From positions 1 to 64,000 of the forward strand of contig JABUTU010000010.1 of the NCBI GenBank assembly GCA_021443545.1: DNA of 64,000 nt, read 5' to 3'. Position 1 is the first letter of the stretch, and each line of letters opens with the position of its first letter. Shown here piece by piece: positions 44,447-54,053 of the stretch. The notes under the pieces were generated by a model. The model saw only the letters and a program-made list of their open reading frames with translations. It was not told where the DNA came from and searched no databases. The stretch comes from Marinilabiliaceae bacterium (GTDB taxonomy: Bacteria; Bacteroidota; Bacteroidia; Bacteroidales; Marinilabiliaceae). Made by a program: the position numbers and the translations under genes.

Positions 44447-46186
44447 ATGAAGATATTTAGAAAGATAGCATTGGCGCTAATTGTCCTATCTATATTTGCA
44501 TGCAGAGAGTTGCCGTATGGACCAATCCCGACCGAGGAACAACTCAAGCTACAGGAGATGGAGATGTACGCATTTATTCATTATTCTCTCAACACATACA
44601 CCGACCAGGAATGGGGGTTTGGCAATGAAGACCCGACACTATTCAACCCCGACAAACTTGATGTCAGACAATGGGTTGCTACGTGTAAGAATGCAGGAAT
44701 GAAAGGTATAATATTTACGGCAAAGCATCATTGTGGATTCTGCATGTGGCCATCTGAATACACTGACTACAGTGTTAAATCATCTCCTTGGAAAGATGGC
44801 AAGGGTGACGTAGTACGGGATTTGGCAGAGGCATGCAGAGAGGAGGGATTGCGATTCGCAGTATATCTTTCGCCATGGGACAGAAATCATCCCGAATATG
44901 GCAGACCAGAGTATGTCTCCTATTTCCGTAATCAGTTGAGGGAGTTATTGTCTAATTATGGTGACATATTTGAGGTTTGGTTTGACGGCGCCAATGGTGG
45001 TGACGGATGGTATGGCGGAGCCAACGAGACAAGAAAAATCGACAGATTATCATATTATCAATGGAGCGAGACGTATGATATGATTAGAGAGTTACAGCCT
45101 CATTGTGTAATATGGAATGATGGAGCAGACCGACGAGGCGACCTCCGATGGGTTGGAACAGAGGCTGGTAATATCGGGCAGCGTAATTGGAGTCTGATGC
45201 GTAGCAACCAAGACCCTAATTGGGGTGATCTGCATTTTGGTGTTGAGGATGGCGATGTGTGGTGTCCTGGCGAGACTAATACATCCATACGTCCTGGATG
45301 GTTTTATCACACTTATGAAGATGGACATGTAAAATCATTGTCAAAACTGTTGGATACATACTATAAGTCGGTTGGTCGAAACAGCACATTACTTCTCAAC
45401 TTCCCAATAATGCCAAATGGCCTTATCTCTCCAATCGACAGTGCACGTGGAGCAGCCTTCAACAAAATGGTCAATGAGATATTCGCTAATGATTTGGCAT
45501 CAGACGTTAAGCCCCAAATGTATGACGACAGCACATATATTCTCGACTTCAAGAAGGAGGTAACCTTTAACCGATTCATGGCGTGCGAGGATATACGTCT
45601 TGGACAACGCATCAAAAAATTCCGTCTTGAAGTATTCTCTGATGGTGAGTGGAAATCATTGAAAGATGAGTTAGCCGATTGGGGCGATGGATTGGAGACA
45701 ATAGGCCGTAAGCGCATTATTTGTTTCCCCTCTGTTTCGGCTTCAAAAATACGGATAACCATAGTGGAGAGCAAGGCAACACCACAGATAAAACGTTTTG
45801 GTGTTTTTATGGCTCCAGATATCACGTCAGAGACGCCTGACGCAGGAGAGAAGATCTCTTCTAAGATGAATATTGCAATGATAAATACTCCAAACTCATC
45901 TATAATGATAGACTTAGAGAATACAAAGCGAGTTAAGGGTCTGCGTTATCTGCCTCCTCAGAAGCAAGGAGCCTCAGGAATCATAACGCACTATTCTTTA
46001 TGGAGTATGAATGGAAACGAATGGGAGAAGCTGTCAGAGGGAGAGTTCTCGAATATCGTAAACAACCCTATTTGGCAGACAATAAATATTGAAGCCGTTG
46101 ATAGCAAACTGATACGATTGGATGGAGAGAAACTGAACAATGGTACTATGGCAGAGTATGAAGATTTGGAGGTTTTATACGAATAA
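44447..46186 (+). CDS. Alpha-L-fucosidase, GH29, lipoprotein
   Basis: 579 aa; lipobox 'LSIFACRE'; 'FIHYSLNTYTDQEWGFGNEDPTLFNPDKLDVRQWVATCKNAGMKGIIFTAKHHCGFCMWPSEYTDYSV'; 'EVWFDGANGG' nucleophile region; C-terminal F5/8-type-like domain. Confidence 0.92.
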   Translation: MKIFRKIALALIVLSIFACRELPYGPIPTEEQLKLQEMEMYAFIHYSLNTYTDQEWGFGNEDPTLFNPDKLDVRQWVATCKNAGMKGIIFTAKHHCGFCMWPSEYTDYSVKSSPWKDGKGDVVRDLAEACREEGLRFAVYLSPWDRNHPEYGRPEYVSYFRNQLRELLSNYGDIFEVWFDGANGGDGWYGGANETRKIDRLSYYQWSETYDMIRELQPHCVIWNDGADRRGDLRWVGTEAGNIGQRNWSLMRSNQDPNWGDLHFGVEDGDVWCPGETNTSIRPGWFYHTYEDGHVKSLSKLLDTYYKSVGRNSTLLLNFPIMPNGLISPIDSARGAAFNKMVNEIFANDLASDVKPQMYDDSTYILDFKKEVTFNRFMACEDIRLGQRIKKFRLEVFSDGEWKSLKDELADWGDGLETIGRKRIICFPSVSASKIRITIVESKATPQIKRFGVFMAPDITSETPDAGEKISSKMNIAMINTPNSSIMIDLENTKRVKGLRYLPPQKQGASGIITHYSLWSMNGNEWEKLSEGEFSNIVNNPIWQTINIEAVDSKLIRLDGEKLNNGTMAEYEDLEVLYE

Positions 46187-46198
46187 CAAACAGATTAT

Positions 46199-46585
46199 AT
46201 GAATACAAATCAAGGATACATTGCAAAGACATACCCCTTTCCAGTCAAGCGCTTTTGTCGCACAATGGATTTGCGCGAAGATCCCGAACTTATTGCAGAG
46301 TACTGCAAACGGCACAGCAAAGAGGAGGCATGGCCAGAGATACGTGCAGGCATCAGAGAGGTTGGCATATTAGAGATGGAAATCTACATAATGGGGAGTC
46401 ACCTATTCATGATTGTCGAAACACCTGTCGATTTCGATTGGGACAAGGCCATGGCCCAGTTAGCTCAGCTACCACGCCAACAGGAATGGGAGACATATAT
46501 GTCGATATTCCAAAAATGCAATCCAACAGATACGGCTAACGATAAGTGGACTATGATGGAACGCATTTTTTATCTGTACGACTAA
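46199..46585 (+). CDS. L-rhamnose/L-fucose mutarotase family protein (COG3254, RhaM-like)
   Basis: 128 aa; 'KRFCRTMDLREDPELIAEYCKRHSKEEAWPEIRAGIREVGILEMEIYIMGSHLFMIVETPVDFDW'. Confidence 0.9.
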   Translation: MNTNQGYIAKTYPFPVKRFCRTMDLREDPELIAEYCKRHSKEEAWPEIRAGIREVGILEMEIYIMGSHLFMIVETPVDFDWDKAMAQLAQLPRQQEWETYMSIFQKCNPTDTANDKWTMMERIFYLYD

Positions 46586-46612
46586 TCACTGTCACATATA
46601 CTATTAACCGAA

Positions 46613-46650
46613 GAGGGTGCGTCATCTATTCTATGCGCACCCTCATTTAT
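46613..46650 (+). terminator. Intrinsic terminator after the mutarotase
   Basis: gagggtgcg (46613-46621) pairs with cgcaccctc (46636-46644), followed by atttattt. Confidence 0.75.
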
Positions 46651-46672
46651 TTAAATCACAATACTTTCTTCT

Positions 46673-47827
46673 CTACCTCTTCTTTAGAAAATTATTCTTC
46701 AACCACTCTCTGACTGGCTCATCATAGAGTTTCAACAAGCCATAGGAGAGGCCTATTGCCAAGAAAAAGAGAGCAACACTTACAAAAATATGTTGCATTG
46801 GCGAAGCCCCTTCATGCGATGCTACCCACGACATCTGCATATATATGAGTGGATAATGTGTTATATATATCGGATAGGATATATCTCCGAAAAACTTACA
46901 GATTCGCTGCGAACGGGCATCTGTCATTCGACTTCCTGCACCTATTGCGACAAGAAGAGGGAAGAGCAATAAAATAGATAACGACTCGTAGAGGCCGTTC
47001 ATCCAGAAATCATCTGGGTTCGCACCTCCTATACGAGGAATTGCAAGAACAATAACAATCATTAAAGCACACCACCAAAAGCCTCCCTTCAGTGTTACGA
47101 ATCTCTTCGTTCGGGATATGAGCAACCCCACAAGGAATGGGAATGAGAGTCGCACTATGGCAATATGCAATTGCCAACCTACGACACCCCAACCGCCAAT
47201 AAAGGTCCCTGCACTATAAATATTCTCTGGCATATCACCAAGCAAATTCCACCCAAGACCCAAATCAAGAGTAAAAACAGCCGACACCAATACAAGCAGA
47301 GCTATTACGATATTTGGCAGACGTCGGAGAATAAAAGCGTAGATTATATTGGCACAATACTCGAGGAAAAGCGACCACTGAGGGCCATTGATTGGATAGT
47401 TCTCTCCCCACCCTCGTATATCCATACTCTCGGGCATAGGAATCATTAGAGATGCAATCAAGAACATCAGCAAGAGCATTCCAACAGACGTCTGATTTAT
47501 CAGTGGGAATGTCGGGCAATCTCCAAAATAGAACATCAGAACGCCAAATAATCCTCCTGCAATGAGCATAGGGTGCAGACGTACAAGTCGGCGCTTAAAG
47601 AAATCAATTGTTGTCATTTTTCCCCACCTGTCGTCATAGGCATAGCCCACAACAAAACCAGATAGCACAAAGAAGAAATCGACTGCAAGATAACCATGAT
47701 TGATAATCTGACTTAATGGTCCTCCCGAATAGGTTTCAAACAAGTGAAACGCAACAACCATCATTGCTGCTACGCCCCTCAAACCATCGAGAATTTCATA
47801 ACGGGGTTTAGATTCTAAATATGCCAT
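46673..47827 (-). CDS. Acyltransferase family 3 (OafA/YrhL-like) membrane protein
   Basis: 384 aa; 'YEILDGLRGVAAMMVVAFHLFE'; 'NHGYLAVDFFFVLSGFVVGYAYDDRW'; many TM segments. Confidence 0.92.
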   Translation of the reverse strand: MAYLESKPRYEILDGLRGVAAMMVVAFHLFETYSGGPLSQIINHGYLAVDFFFVLSGFVVGYAYDDRWGKMTTIDFFKRRLVRLHPMLIAGGLFGVLMFYFGDCPTFPLINQTSVGMLLLMFLIASLMIPMPESMDIRGWGENYPINGPQWSLFLEYCANIIYAFILRRLPNIVIALLVLVSAVFTLDLGLGWNLLGDMPENIYSAGTFIGGWGVVGWQLHIAIVRLSFPFLVGLLISRTKRFVTLKGGFWWCALMIVIVLAIPRIGGANPDDFWMNGLYESLSILLLFPLLVAIGAGSRMTDARSQRICKFFGDISYPIYITHYPLIYMQMSWVASHEGASPMQHIFVSVALFFLAIGLSYGLLKLYDEPVREWLKNNFLKKR

Positions 47828-47920
47828 ATAGAGTTCATACTAAAACTCTGCAAGTATAGCACAAAATTCCATAGTACGCAAAAGTTGCATAATCATATAT
47901 TGCGGGGATGATGAGGTACA

Positions 47921-47960
47921 AAAAAGGTGTGCCAACGTAATTGACACACCTGGAAAAACA
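47921..47960 (-). terminator. Stem-loop terminator downstream of leuS
   Basis: aggtgtg (47926-47932) pairs with cacacct (47946-47952), with an A-run on the + strand (T-run on the minus strand). Confidence 0.7.
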
Positions 47961-47972
47961 AACTATTTATCC

Positions 47973-50753
47973 TTATCCAAGGACAACATTTACAATCTTC
48001 TTTGGAACGACTATAACCTTCTTGACGGTCTTGCCATCCAGATACTTAGCCGTTTGCTCACTTGACATCACTACCTTCTCGACCTCTGCAGGAGTCATAT
48101 CAGCAGGCAGCTCAACAGTGAAGCGAGTCTTTCCGTTGAATGATACTGGATACTTTACAGAAGTATCGACAAGATACTGGTCATTATATTCAGGCCATTT
48201 GGCATCGAGGACCGTCGTTTTATAGCCCAAACCATGCCACATCTCCTCCGCAATATGAGGAGCGAACGGAGTAAGCAATACGATAACTGGTTCAAATATT
48301 GCCCTCTTCTGGCACTTAAGAGCCGACAGTTCGTTGAGCAATATCATAAACTGACTGATGCATGTATTGAAAGAGAATCGCTCGACATCTGCAGAAATCT
48401 TCTTGATAGCCGAATGCAACGATTTAAGTTCTGCCGGTGTAGCAGCTTCGTCGGTTAATCCTGCATCGTATGTACGCCAAAGTTTCTGCAGAAAACGATG
48501 AACTCCATCTATACCATTTGTATCCCATGGCTTAGACAGCTCAATCGGACCAAGGAACATCTCATACATTCGAAGCGTGTCAGCACCATACTTATCTACA
48601 ATCATGTCGGGATTGACAACATTGTACATCGACTTAGACATCTTCTCGACTGCCCACCCACATACGTACTTGCCATCTTCAAGAATAAACTCTGCCGTAT
48701 TGAACTCTGGACGCCAAGCCTTGAATGCCTCAAGATTGAGAATATCATTCGAAACAATATTAACATCCACATGAATAGGTGTTACATCGTATTTATCCTT
48801 AAGTCCAAGACTAACAAAAGTATTTGTCTCCTTGATTCTGTATACGAAATTAGAACGCCCCTGAATCATACCTTGGTTTATCAGTTTTTGGAATGGCTCT
48901 TCAGTCGAAGAGATACCAAGATCTTTAAGGAACTTATTCCAGAAGCGTGAGTAGATAAGGTGCCCTGTGGCATGCTCTGTTCCTCCCACATACAAATCGA
49001 CATTCTTCCAATACTCATTAGCCCTCTTAGAGACGATAGCATCCATATTGTCAGGATCCATATATCTGAGATAGTAAGCCGAAGAACCAGCAAAACCTGG
49101 CATAGTACAGAGTTCAAGAGGAAAGCCATCTTCTGTCGTCCAGTTCTGAGCGCGTCCAAGAGGAGGTTCACCCGACTCCGTTGGCTTATATTGGTCTATC
49201 TCGGGCAATAGAAGGGGCAACTTAGCATCGTCAAGCATCTGAGGCATACCATCCTTATAGTAAACGGGGAATGGTTCTCCCCAATAGCGTTGACGACTGA
49301 ATATAGCATCACGCAGACGATAGTTAACCTTGACACGACCGAGCCCATGCTCCTTAACAAACGCCTTCGCCGTTGCAATAGACTCCTTTACAGTTAATCC
49401 ATTAAGGACGAGTCCACCGAATGCGCTCTTACCAGCCATAGGTGAGTTACATACTATACCCTCTTTAGCATCATACGACTGTTCGCTGACATCAGCTCCC
49501 TCGATGACAGGGCGAATCTCCAATCCAAATGTCTTTGCAAATGCGTAGTCGCGTGAGTCGTGCGCTGGTACAGCCATAATCGCACCTGTTCCATATCCTG
49601 CAAGCACATAATCACTGACCCAGATAGGAATCTCATCACCTGTCAAAGGATTGACTGCATAGGCCCCTGTAAAGACACCCGTCACCTTGCGGTCTGCAAT
49701 ACGTTCACGCTCTGTTCTCTTTTTTGTCCTCTCAAGATACTCCTCAACTGCTTTACGTTGATCTGAAGTTGTAACCTTAAGAGTATATTCACTCTCTGGT
49801 GCCAACACCATAAATGTGACACCAAACAAAGTATCAACTCGTGTTGTGAATATTGTAAACTGCTCGTTAGAATCCTTAATCTTAAACTCAACCTCTGTTC
49901 CTTCTGAACGACCAATCCAGTTTCGCTGAGTATCCTTAAGCGAATCAGTCCAATCGACTGTTTCGAGACCATCGAGAAGACGCTGAGCATAGGCTGAGAC
50001 ACGCAGGCACCATTGCTGCATCATCTTCTGCTCTACAGGATAACCTCCGCGCACAGATAGTCCATCTACAACCTCATCATTTGCAAGTACAGTGCCAAGT
50101 TTCGGACACCAGTTAACCATGGTTTTACCAAGATAGGCAATACGATAGTTCATCAACGTCTCTTGCTTCTCTTTATCGCTCTTATTCTTCCACTCTGATG
50201 AAGTAAATGACAGCTCCTCAGAACATGCTACATTCAACTCTTGAGTACCCTTAACCTCAAAATGCTCTATAAGTTTACTGATAGGCTGAGCTCTTTGAAT
50301 ATTATTATCGTAGTAGTGCTCAAACATCTTCTTGAAAGCCCACTGAGTCCACTTATAGTATTTAGGATCACATGTGCGCACTTCACGACTCCAATCGAAA
50401 CAGAATCCTATTTTATCGAGCTGCTCACGATAACGATTAATATTCTTTTCAGTTGTTATCGCTGGATGCTGACCAGTCTGTATTGCATATTGCTCTGCTG
50501 GCAGACCATAGGCATCGTAACCCATTGGATGGAGGACATTGAAACCTTTAAGTCGCTTATAACGAGCAAAGATGTCGCTTGCAATATATCCAAGCGGGTG
50601 CCCTACATGAAGACCCGCTCCTGATGGATACGGAAACATATCCAATACATAAAACTTAGGACGTTTCTCATCGACGTCAACTCTGTAGACCTTATTGTCG
50701 ACCCAATATTGTTTCCAACGGGTCTCAATATCCTTAAAATTATAATCAGCCAT
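47973..50753 (-). CDS. leuS: Leucyl-tRNA synthetase
   Basis: Start at internal Met 50753 ([17 protein letters not shown]). '[19 protein letters not shown]' HIGH-type and '[14 protein letters not shown]' KMSKS motifs. Confidence 0.98.
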   Translation of the reverse strand: MADYNFKDIETRWKQYWVDNKVYRVDVDEKRPKFYVLDMFPYPSGAGLHVGHPLGYIASDIFARYKRLKGFNVLHPMGYDAYGLPAEQYAIQTGQHPAITTEKNINRYREQLDKIGFCFDWSREVRTCDPKYYKWTQWAFKKMFEHYYDNNIQRAQPISKLIEHFEVKGTQELNVACSEELSFTSSEWKNKSDKEKQETLMNYRIAYLGKTMVNWCPKLGTVLANDEVVDGLSVRGGYPVEQKMMQQWCLRVSAYAQRLLDGLETVDWTDSLKDTQRNWIGRSEGTEVEFKIKDSNEQFTIFTTRVDTLFGVTFMVLAPESEYTLKVTTSDQRKAVEEYLERTKKRTERERIADRKVTGVFTGAYAVNPLTGDEIPIWVSDYVLAGYGTGAIMAVPAHDSRDYAFAKTFGLEIRPVIEGADVSEQSYDAKEGIVCNSPMAGKSAFGGLVLNGLTVKESIATAKAFVKEHGLGRVKVNYRLRDAIFSRQRYWGEPFPVYYKDGMPQMLDDAKLPLLLPEIDQYKPTESGEPPLGRAQNWTTEDGFPLELCTMPGFAGSSAYYLRYMDPDNMDAIVSKRANEYWKNVDLYVGGTEHATGHLIYSRFWNKFLKDLGISSTEEPFQKLINQGMIQGRSNFVYRIKETNTFVSLGLKDKYDVTPIHVDVNIVSNDILNLEAFKAWRPEFNTAEFILEDGKYVCGWAVEKMSKSMYNVVNPDMIVDKYGADTLRMYEMFLGPIELSKPWDTNGIDGVHRFLQKLWRTYDAGLTDEAATPAELKSLHSAIKKISADVERFSFNTCISQFMILLNELSALKCQKRAIFEPVIVLLTPFAPHIAEEMWHGLGYKTTVLDAKWPEYNDQYLVDTSVKYPVSFNGKTRFTVELPADMTPAEVEKVVMSSEQTAKYLDGKTVKKVIVVPKKIVNVVLG

Positions 50754-50789
50754 TGTATATATGGTTCTATATTTACTGTTTAAGCGTCG

Positions 50790-50797
50790 CAAAGATA
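50790..50797 (-). promoter_or_regulatory. Putative -7 box TATCTTTG for leuS
   Basis: caaagata on the + strand, ~37 bp upstream of the leuS start. Confidence 0.55.
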
Positions 50798-50860
50798 CTA
50801 TTATACACGCACAAAGTCAACAAATCAAAGACTAAACTACTTTAATCTCAAAAAATTACT

Positions 50861-50971
50861 ATGTTCGACATTGCTAAGAAGATGTTACTATGCAACATTC
50901 CCATTGAGACTATCACAACGACTACAGGACTCACTGAGGAGGAGATTAGCAGTTTGCATCATATAGATTAA
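50861..50971 (+). pseudogene. 36-codon ORF resembling the C-terminal tail of Rpn/PD-(D/E)XK nuclease-family transposases
   Basis: Hand translation: MFDIAKKMLLCNIPIETITTTTGLTEEEISSLHHID*. The pattern 'IAKKML...IP.E.I...TGLT.EEI..L' is typical of that family's C-terminus; no catalytic domain is present. Confidence 0.55.
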
Positions 50972-50972
50972 A

Positions 50973-51012
50973 AAAATACTCCACAACGTTGCAACGCCGT
51001 GGAGTATTTTCA
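50973..51012. terminator. Bidirectional stem-loop terminator
   Basis: aaaatactccac (50973-50984) pairs with gtggagtatttt (50999-51010). Confidence 0.75.
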
Positions 51013-51028
51013 CATTCATTCAAGCGAT

Positions 51029-52762
51029 TCAGATTCCGAGATCCTTTGCGATGTTATCAACCTTTTTGTCAGCTGCTTTAACGGCTGCAAGGTAATCAGA
51101 TACGCTCTTCATCACACCTGGAGCTTCGATGTAGAACTTAATCTTTGGCTCCGTACCTGAAGGACGAACACTAACCTTGGTACCATCCTCACAGTAGAAC
51201 TGGAGCACATTGCTGGTCTCAGGCATATCGAGTTTACTCTTCTTTCCCGCTGCATCAGTCAACTCAAGCTTCTTGAAATCCTTGAGGGCAACAACCTTAG
51301 AGCCATCGAGCGACTTAGGAGCGTTACTACGGAAGTTCTCCATCATAGCCTTTATCTCGTCAGCACCTGTCTTGCCAGGCTTGACAACATTTATGGTCTT
51401 GTTATATGAGAATCCATATTCTATATAGATTTCCATGAGCACCTCGTAAAGCGTCTTACCCTGATCCTTAGCCCAAGCGCATATCTCAGCAAGGAGTGAG
51501 CAAGCCGATACTGCATCCTTATCGCGTACAAAATCCTGTGCAAGGAAGCCATACGACTCCTCGCCGCCTCCGATATACTTCTGCTTACCCTCTGAGAGTC
51601 GTATCTCGCGTGCTATCCACTTAAAGCCTGTATAGCAGTCGCGCATCTCGATATTGTTCTTGTCTGCAACAGCCTTTATAAGCTCTGTTGTCACGATGGT
51701 CTTGACTATAAAGTCGCTCTTCTGCATCTTACCTTGAGCAAGACGATTCTTGATGATATAGTAGAGGAAGAGCAGACACGTCTGATTACCATTAATGAGT
51801 ACCCACTCGCCCTTATCATCCTTGCAAGCCATTCCGACGCGGTCAGCATCTGGATCACTTGCCATGACGATATCAGCATCCATGCTCTTAGCAAGATTTA
51901 TGGCAAGAGTCAGGGCCTCGGCATTCTCTGGATTAGGAGAGATAACAGTCGGGAAGTCACCACTCTTCACCATCTGTTCTGGAACACAGTTAACATTCTC
52001 AAATCCCCACTGCTTGAGCGAGCGAGGAATCAGCGTCATACCAGTTCCATGTATTGGTGTATAGACAATCTTAAGATCTTTCTGACGTTTGATGACAGCA
52101 GGGTCAATAGAGATAGTCTGTATCTGGTCGAGATAAATCTTGTCAATCTCCTCTCCAATGATTTCGATGAGGGACTTATCGCCTTTGAACTTGATATCCT
52201 CATGACTCACCTTATTAACCTCATCTATGATACCCTTATCGTGAGGAGCCAACACTTGAGCGCCATCATCCCAATACGCCTTATAACCATTATACTCACG
52301 AGGGTTATGGCTTGCTGTGATATTTACACCAGCCTGACACTTGAGTTGACGTATAGCAAATGACACCTCAGGAGTAGGTCGCATATCTTCAAAGAGGTAA
52401 ACCTTTATGCCATTCGCAGAGAATATATCAGCCACAGTCTCAGCTAATAGACGTGAGTTATTACGACAGTCATGACCAACCACAACTGAAATTTGTTTCA
52501 TATCCTTGAAGTTAATCTTCAGATAGTTAGCCAGTCCCTGAGTAGCAGCACCTACGGTATATATATTCATACGGTTTGTTCCTGCACCCATAATTCCACG
52601 CAAACCGCCTGTTCCAAATTCAAGAGTCTGGTAGAACGCATCGATGAGGGCGTTTTGGTCGCCAGCAAGAAGAGCCTTAACCTCCTGCTTTGTCTTAGCG
52701 TCATATACGGCTCCTTCAATCCACTTTTGAGCGGTAGCCTTAACTTGATCAATAAGTTCCAC
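51029..52762 (-). CDS. Phospho-sugar mutase (phosphoglucomutase/phosphomannomutase)
   Basis: 577 aa; 'GTGGLRGIMGAGTNRMN', 'ITASHNPREYNGYKAYWDDGAQV', 'DPDADRVG', 'GGEESYGF', 'RPSGTEPKIKFYIE'. Confidence 0.96.
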   Translation of the reverse strand: MELIDQVKATAQKWIEGAVYDAKTKQEVKALLAGDQNALIDAFYQTLEFGTGGLRGIMGAGTNRMNIYTVGAATQGLANYLKINFKDMKQISVVVGHDCRNNSRLLAETVADIFSANGIKVYLFEDMRPTPEVSFAIRQLKCQAGVNITASHNPREYNGYKAYWDDGAQVLAPHDKGIIDEVNKVSHEDIKFKGDKSLIEIIGEEIDKIYLDQIQTISIDPAVIKRQKDLKIVYTPIHGTGMTLIPRSLKQWGFENVNCVPEQMVKSGDFPTVISPNPENAEALTLAINLAKSMDADIVMASDPDADRVGMACKDDKGEWVLINGNQTCLLFLYYIIKNRLAQGKMQKSDFIVKTIVTTELIKAVADKNNIEMRDCYTGFKWIAREIRLSEGKQKYIGGGEESYGFLAQDFVRDKDAVSACSLLAEICAWAKDQGKTLYEVLMEIYIEYGFSYNKTINVVKPGKTGADEIKAMMENFRSNAPKSLDGSKVVALKDFKKLELTDAAGKKSKLDMPETSNVLQFYCEDGTKVSVRPSGTEPKIKFYIEAPGVMKSVSDYLAAVKAADKKVDNIAKDLGI

Positions 52763-52842
52763 AGTATTAAAATTTTATCAGTTAATATACATAATTATCA
52801 TCTTTAGACATCAGCCAGCTCGACCGAAGGTTCCAGATTATA

Positions 52843-53838
52843 TCAGTTTTTCTCCTCCTCCTTCCAAACGAGTGCTGAGGCTCCGACGATTGCTGCATCA
52901 CCTGCCTTCAGCTGAGAGATAAGAATCTTAGCCTTTGGCTCACCATTGGAATTCTTGAATGTAGGAAGTAGATACTTACTTAGGGCCTCCTTGAGAGGGT
53001 TCATAAGCAAGTCACCAGCTGCTGTCGGTCCACCGAAAAGAAAGACAGCTTCAGGCGCTGTATGATGAATCGAATCGGCAATACCACGAGCGAGGTAGTC
53101 GCCTGTCACCCGAAATGTCTCAAGAGCTATCTTATCGCCTTTAGCCGCTGCAATAGATACATCCTTAGCCTCAAGATCACGGAACGACTTATCAGCAAGA
53201 AGCGAGTCATTGGCATTGTAATAGGCCATCAATTCAAAAGCGGTTCTTTTGATTCCTCCTGCAGAGCAATACGACTCCAAATGCCCGTTCACCCCGCAAC
53301 CGCATACTCGTCCTCCGGGGACAAGCATCGTATGACCGCACTCTCCAGCGAAGCCATCATGACCATAAACCAAATCACCGTTGACTATAATGCCCGAGCC
53401 TACGCCCGTTCCAAGAGTATACATAATAAAATCCTTCATTCCTCGTCCACCGCCATATATCAACTCTCCGAGAGCAGCCGCATTGGCATCATTGGTCAAC
53501 GATATATACTTCATCTCTGGCATAGCCTCCTTGAGTTTTGCAACAAGAGGAACAACTCCTTTGAATGCCAAGTTTGGAGCATGCTCAATTGTTCCTTTAT
53601 GATAGTTGGCATTAGGAGCTCCTATTCCAATTCCGAGAACCTCCGTATCTGAATCAAGTGACTTCAGAGAGTTTATCAGTTCCTTGACAGCCGTCTTTAT
53701 GGATGTGATATAAGAGTCAACATCACCATCAGTCGGAGTAGGAATACTTGTCTTATTTATCACTGTACCATCCTGTGCGACAGTACCGATTGCGGTATTG
53801 GTACCACCTATGTCGATACCAAGAGCTATTTTTTTCAT
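52843..53838 (-). CDS. ROK-family sugar kinase (glucokinase-like)
   Basis: Start at internal Met 53838 (MKKIALGIDIGGTNTAIG). 'LTNDANAAALGE', 'GTGVGSGIIVNGDLVYGHDGFAGECGHT', Cys-rich 'GGRVCGCGVNGHLESYCS'. Confidence 0.93.
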   Translation of the reverse strand: MKKIALGIDIGGTNTAIGTVAQDGTVINKTSIPTPTDGDVDSYITSIKTAVKELINSLKSLDSDTEVLGIGIGAPNANYHKGTIEHAPNLAFKGVVPLVAKLKEAMPEMKYISLTNDANAAALGELIYGGGRGMKDFIMYTLGTGVGSGIIVNGDLVYGHDGFAGECGHTMLVPGGRVCGCGVNGHLESYCSAGGIKRTAFELMAYYNANDSLLADKSFRDLEAKDVSIAAAKGDKIALETFRVTGDYLARGIADSIHHTAPEAVFLFGGPTAAGDLLMNPLKEALSKYLLPTFKNSNGEPKAKILISQLKAGDAAIVGASALVWKEEEKN

Positions 53839-53884
53839 TTTTCTGTATTTGTGTTGTGTGAATACTTTTTTACCTAACATACAT

Positions 53885-53960
53885 GCTGATGTGTCGACAC
53901 TATAATCAGCACTATCCACGCTCAACCACTCAAGATCGTCTATAGATTATGGTTATAGAC
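53885..53960. promoter_or_regulatory. Palindrome-rich leader upstream of the ROK kinase
   Basis: gctgat (53885-53890) pairs with atcagc (53905-53910), enclosing the perfect palindrome gtgtcgacac (53891-53900). A separate dyad is gtctata (53938-53944) with tatagac (53954-53960). Confidence 0.5.
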
Positions 53961-53994
53961 TCAGACGCTAATGAGAAGATTTGATACGTAGTAG

Positions 53995-54002
53995 CAAATA
54001 TA
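53995..54002 (-). promoter_or_regulatory. Putative -7 box TATATTTG upstream of the ROK kinase
   Basis: caaatata on the + strand, ~157 bp upstream of the 53838 start. Confidence 0.4.
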
Positions 54003-54053
54003 GCAAAAAAATATTAAATTATTCGCAGATGCACTAAATAAGAAAAACACCAA

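Noticed and set aside
48498-48950. 150-aa + ORF antisense to leuS
   Set aside because: leuS is unequivocal on the minus strand; the antisense ORF has no homology cues.
51734-52363. 209-aa + ORF antisense to the phospho-sugar mutase
   Set aside because: Antisense to a clear enzyme gene with all catalytic motifs; composition not protein-like.
53880-53960. Inverted repeats considered as an invertible promoter (phase variation) boundary
   Set aside because: Arms are only 6-7 bp and 4-14 bp apart, too short for an invertase-type switch, and no recombinase is nearby.
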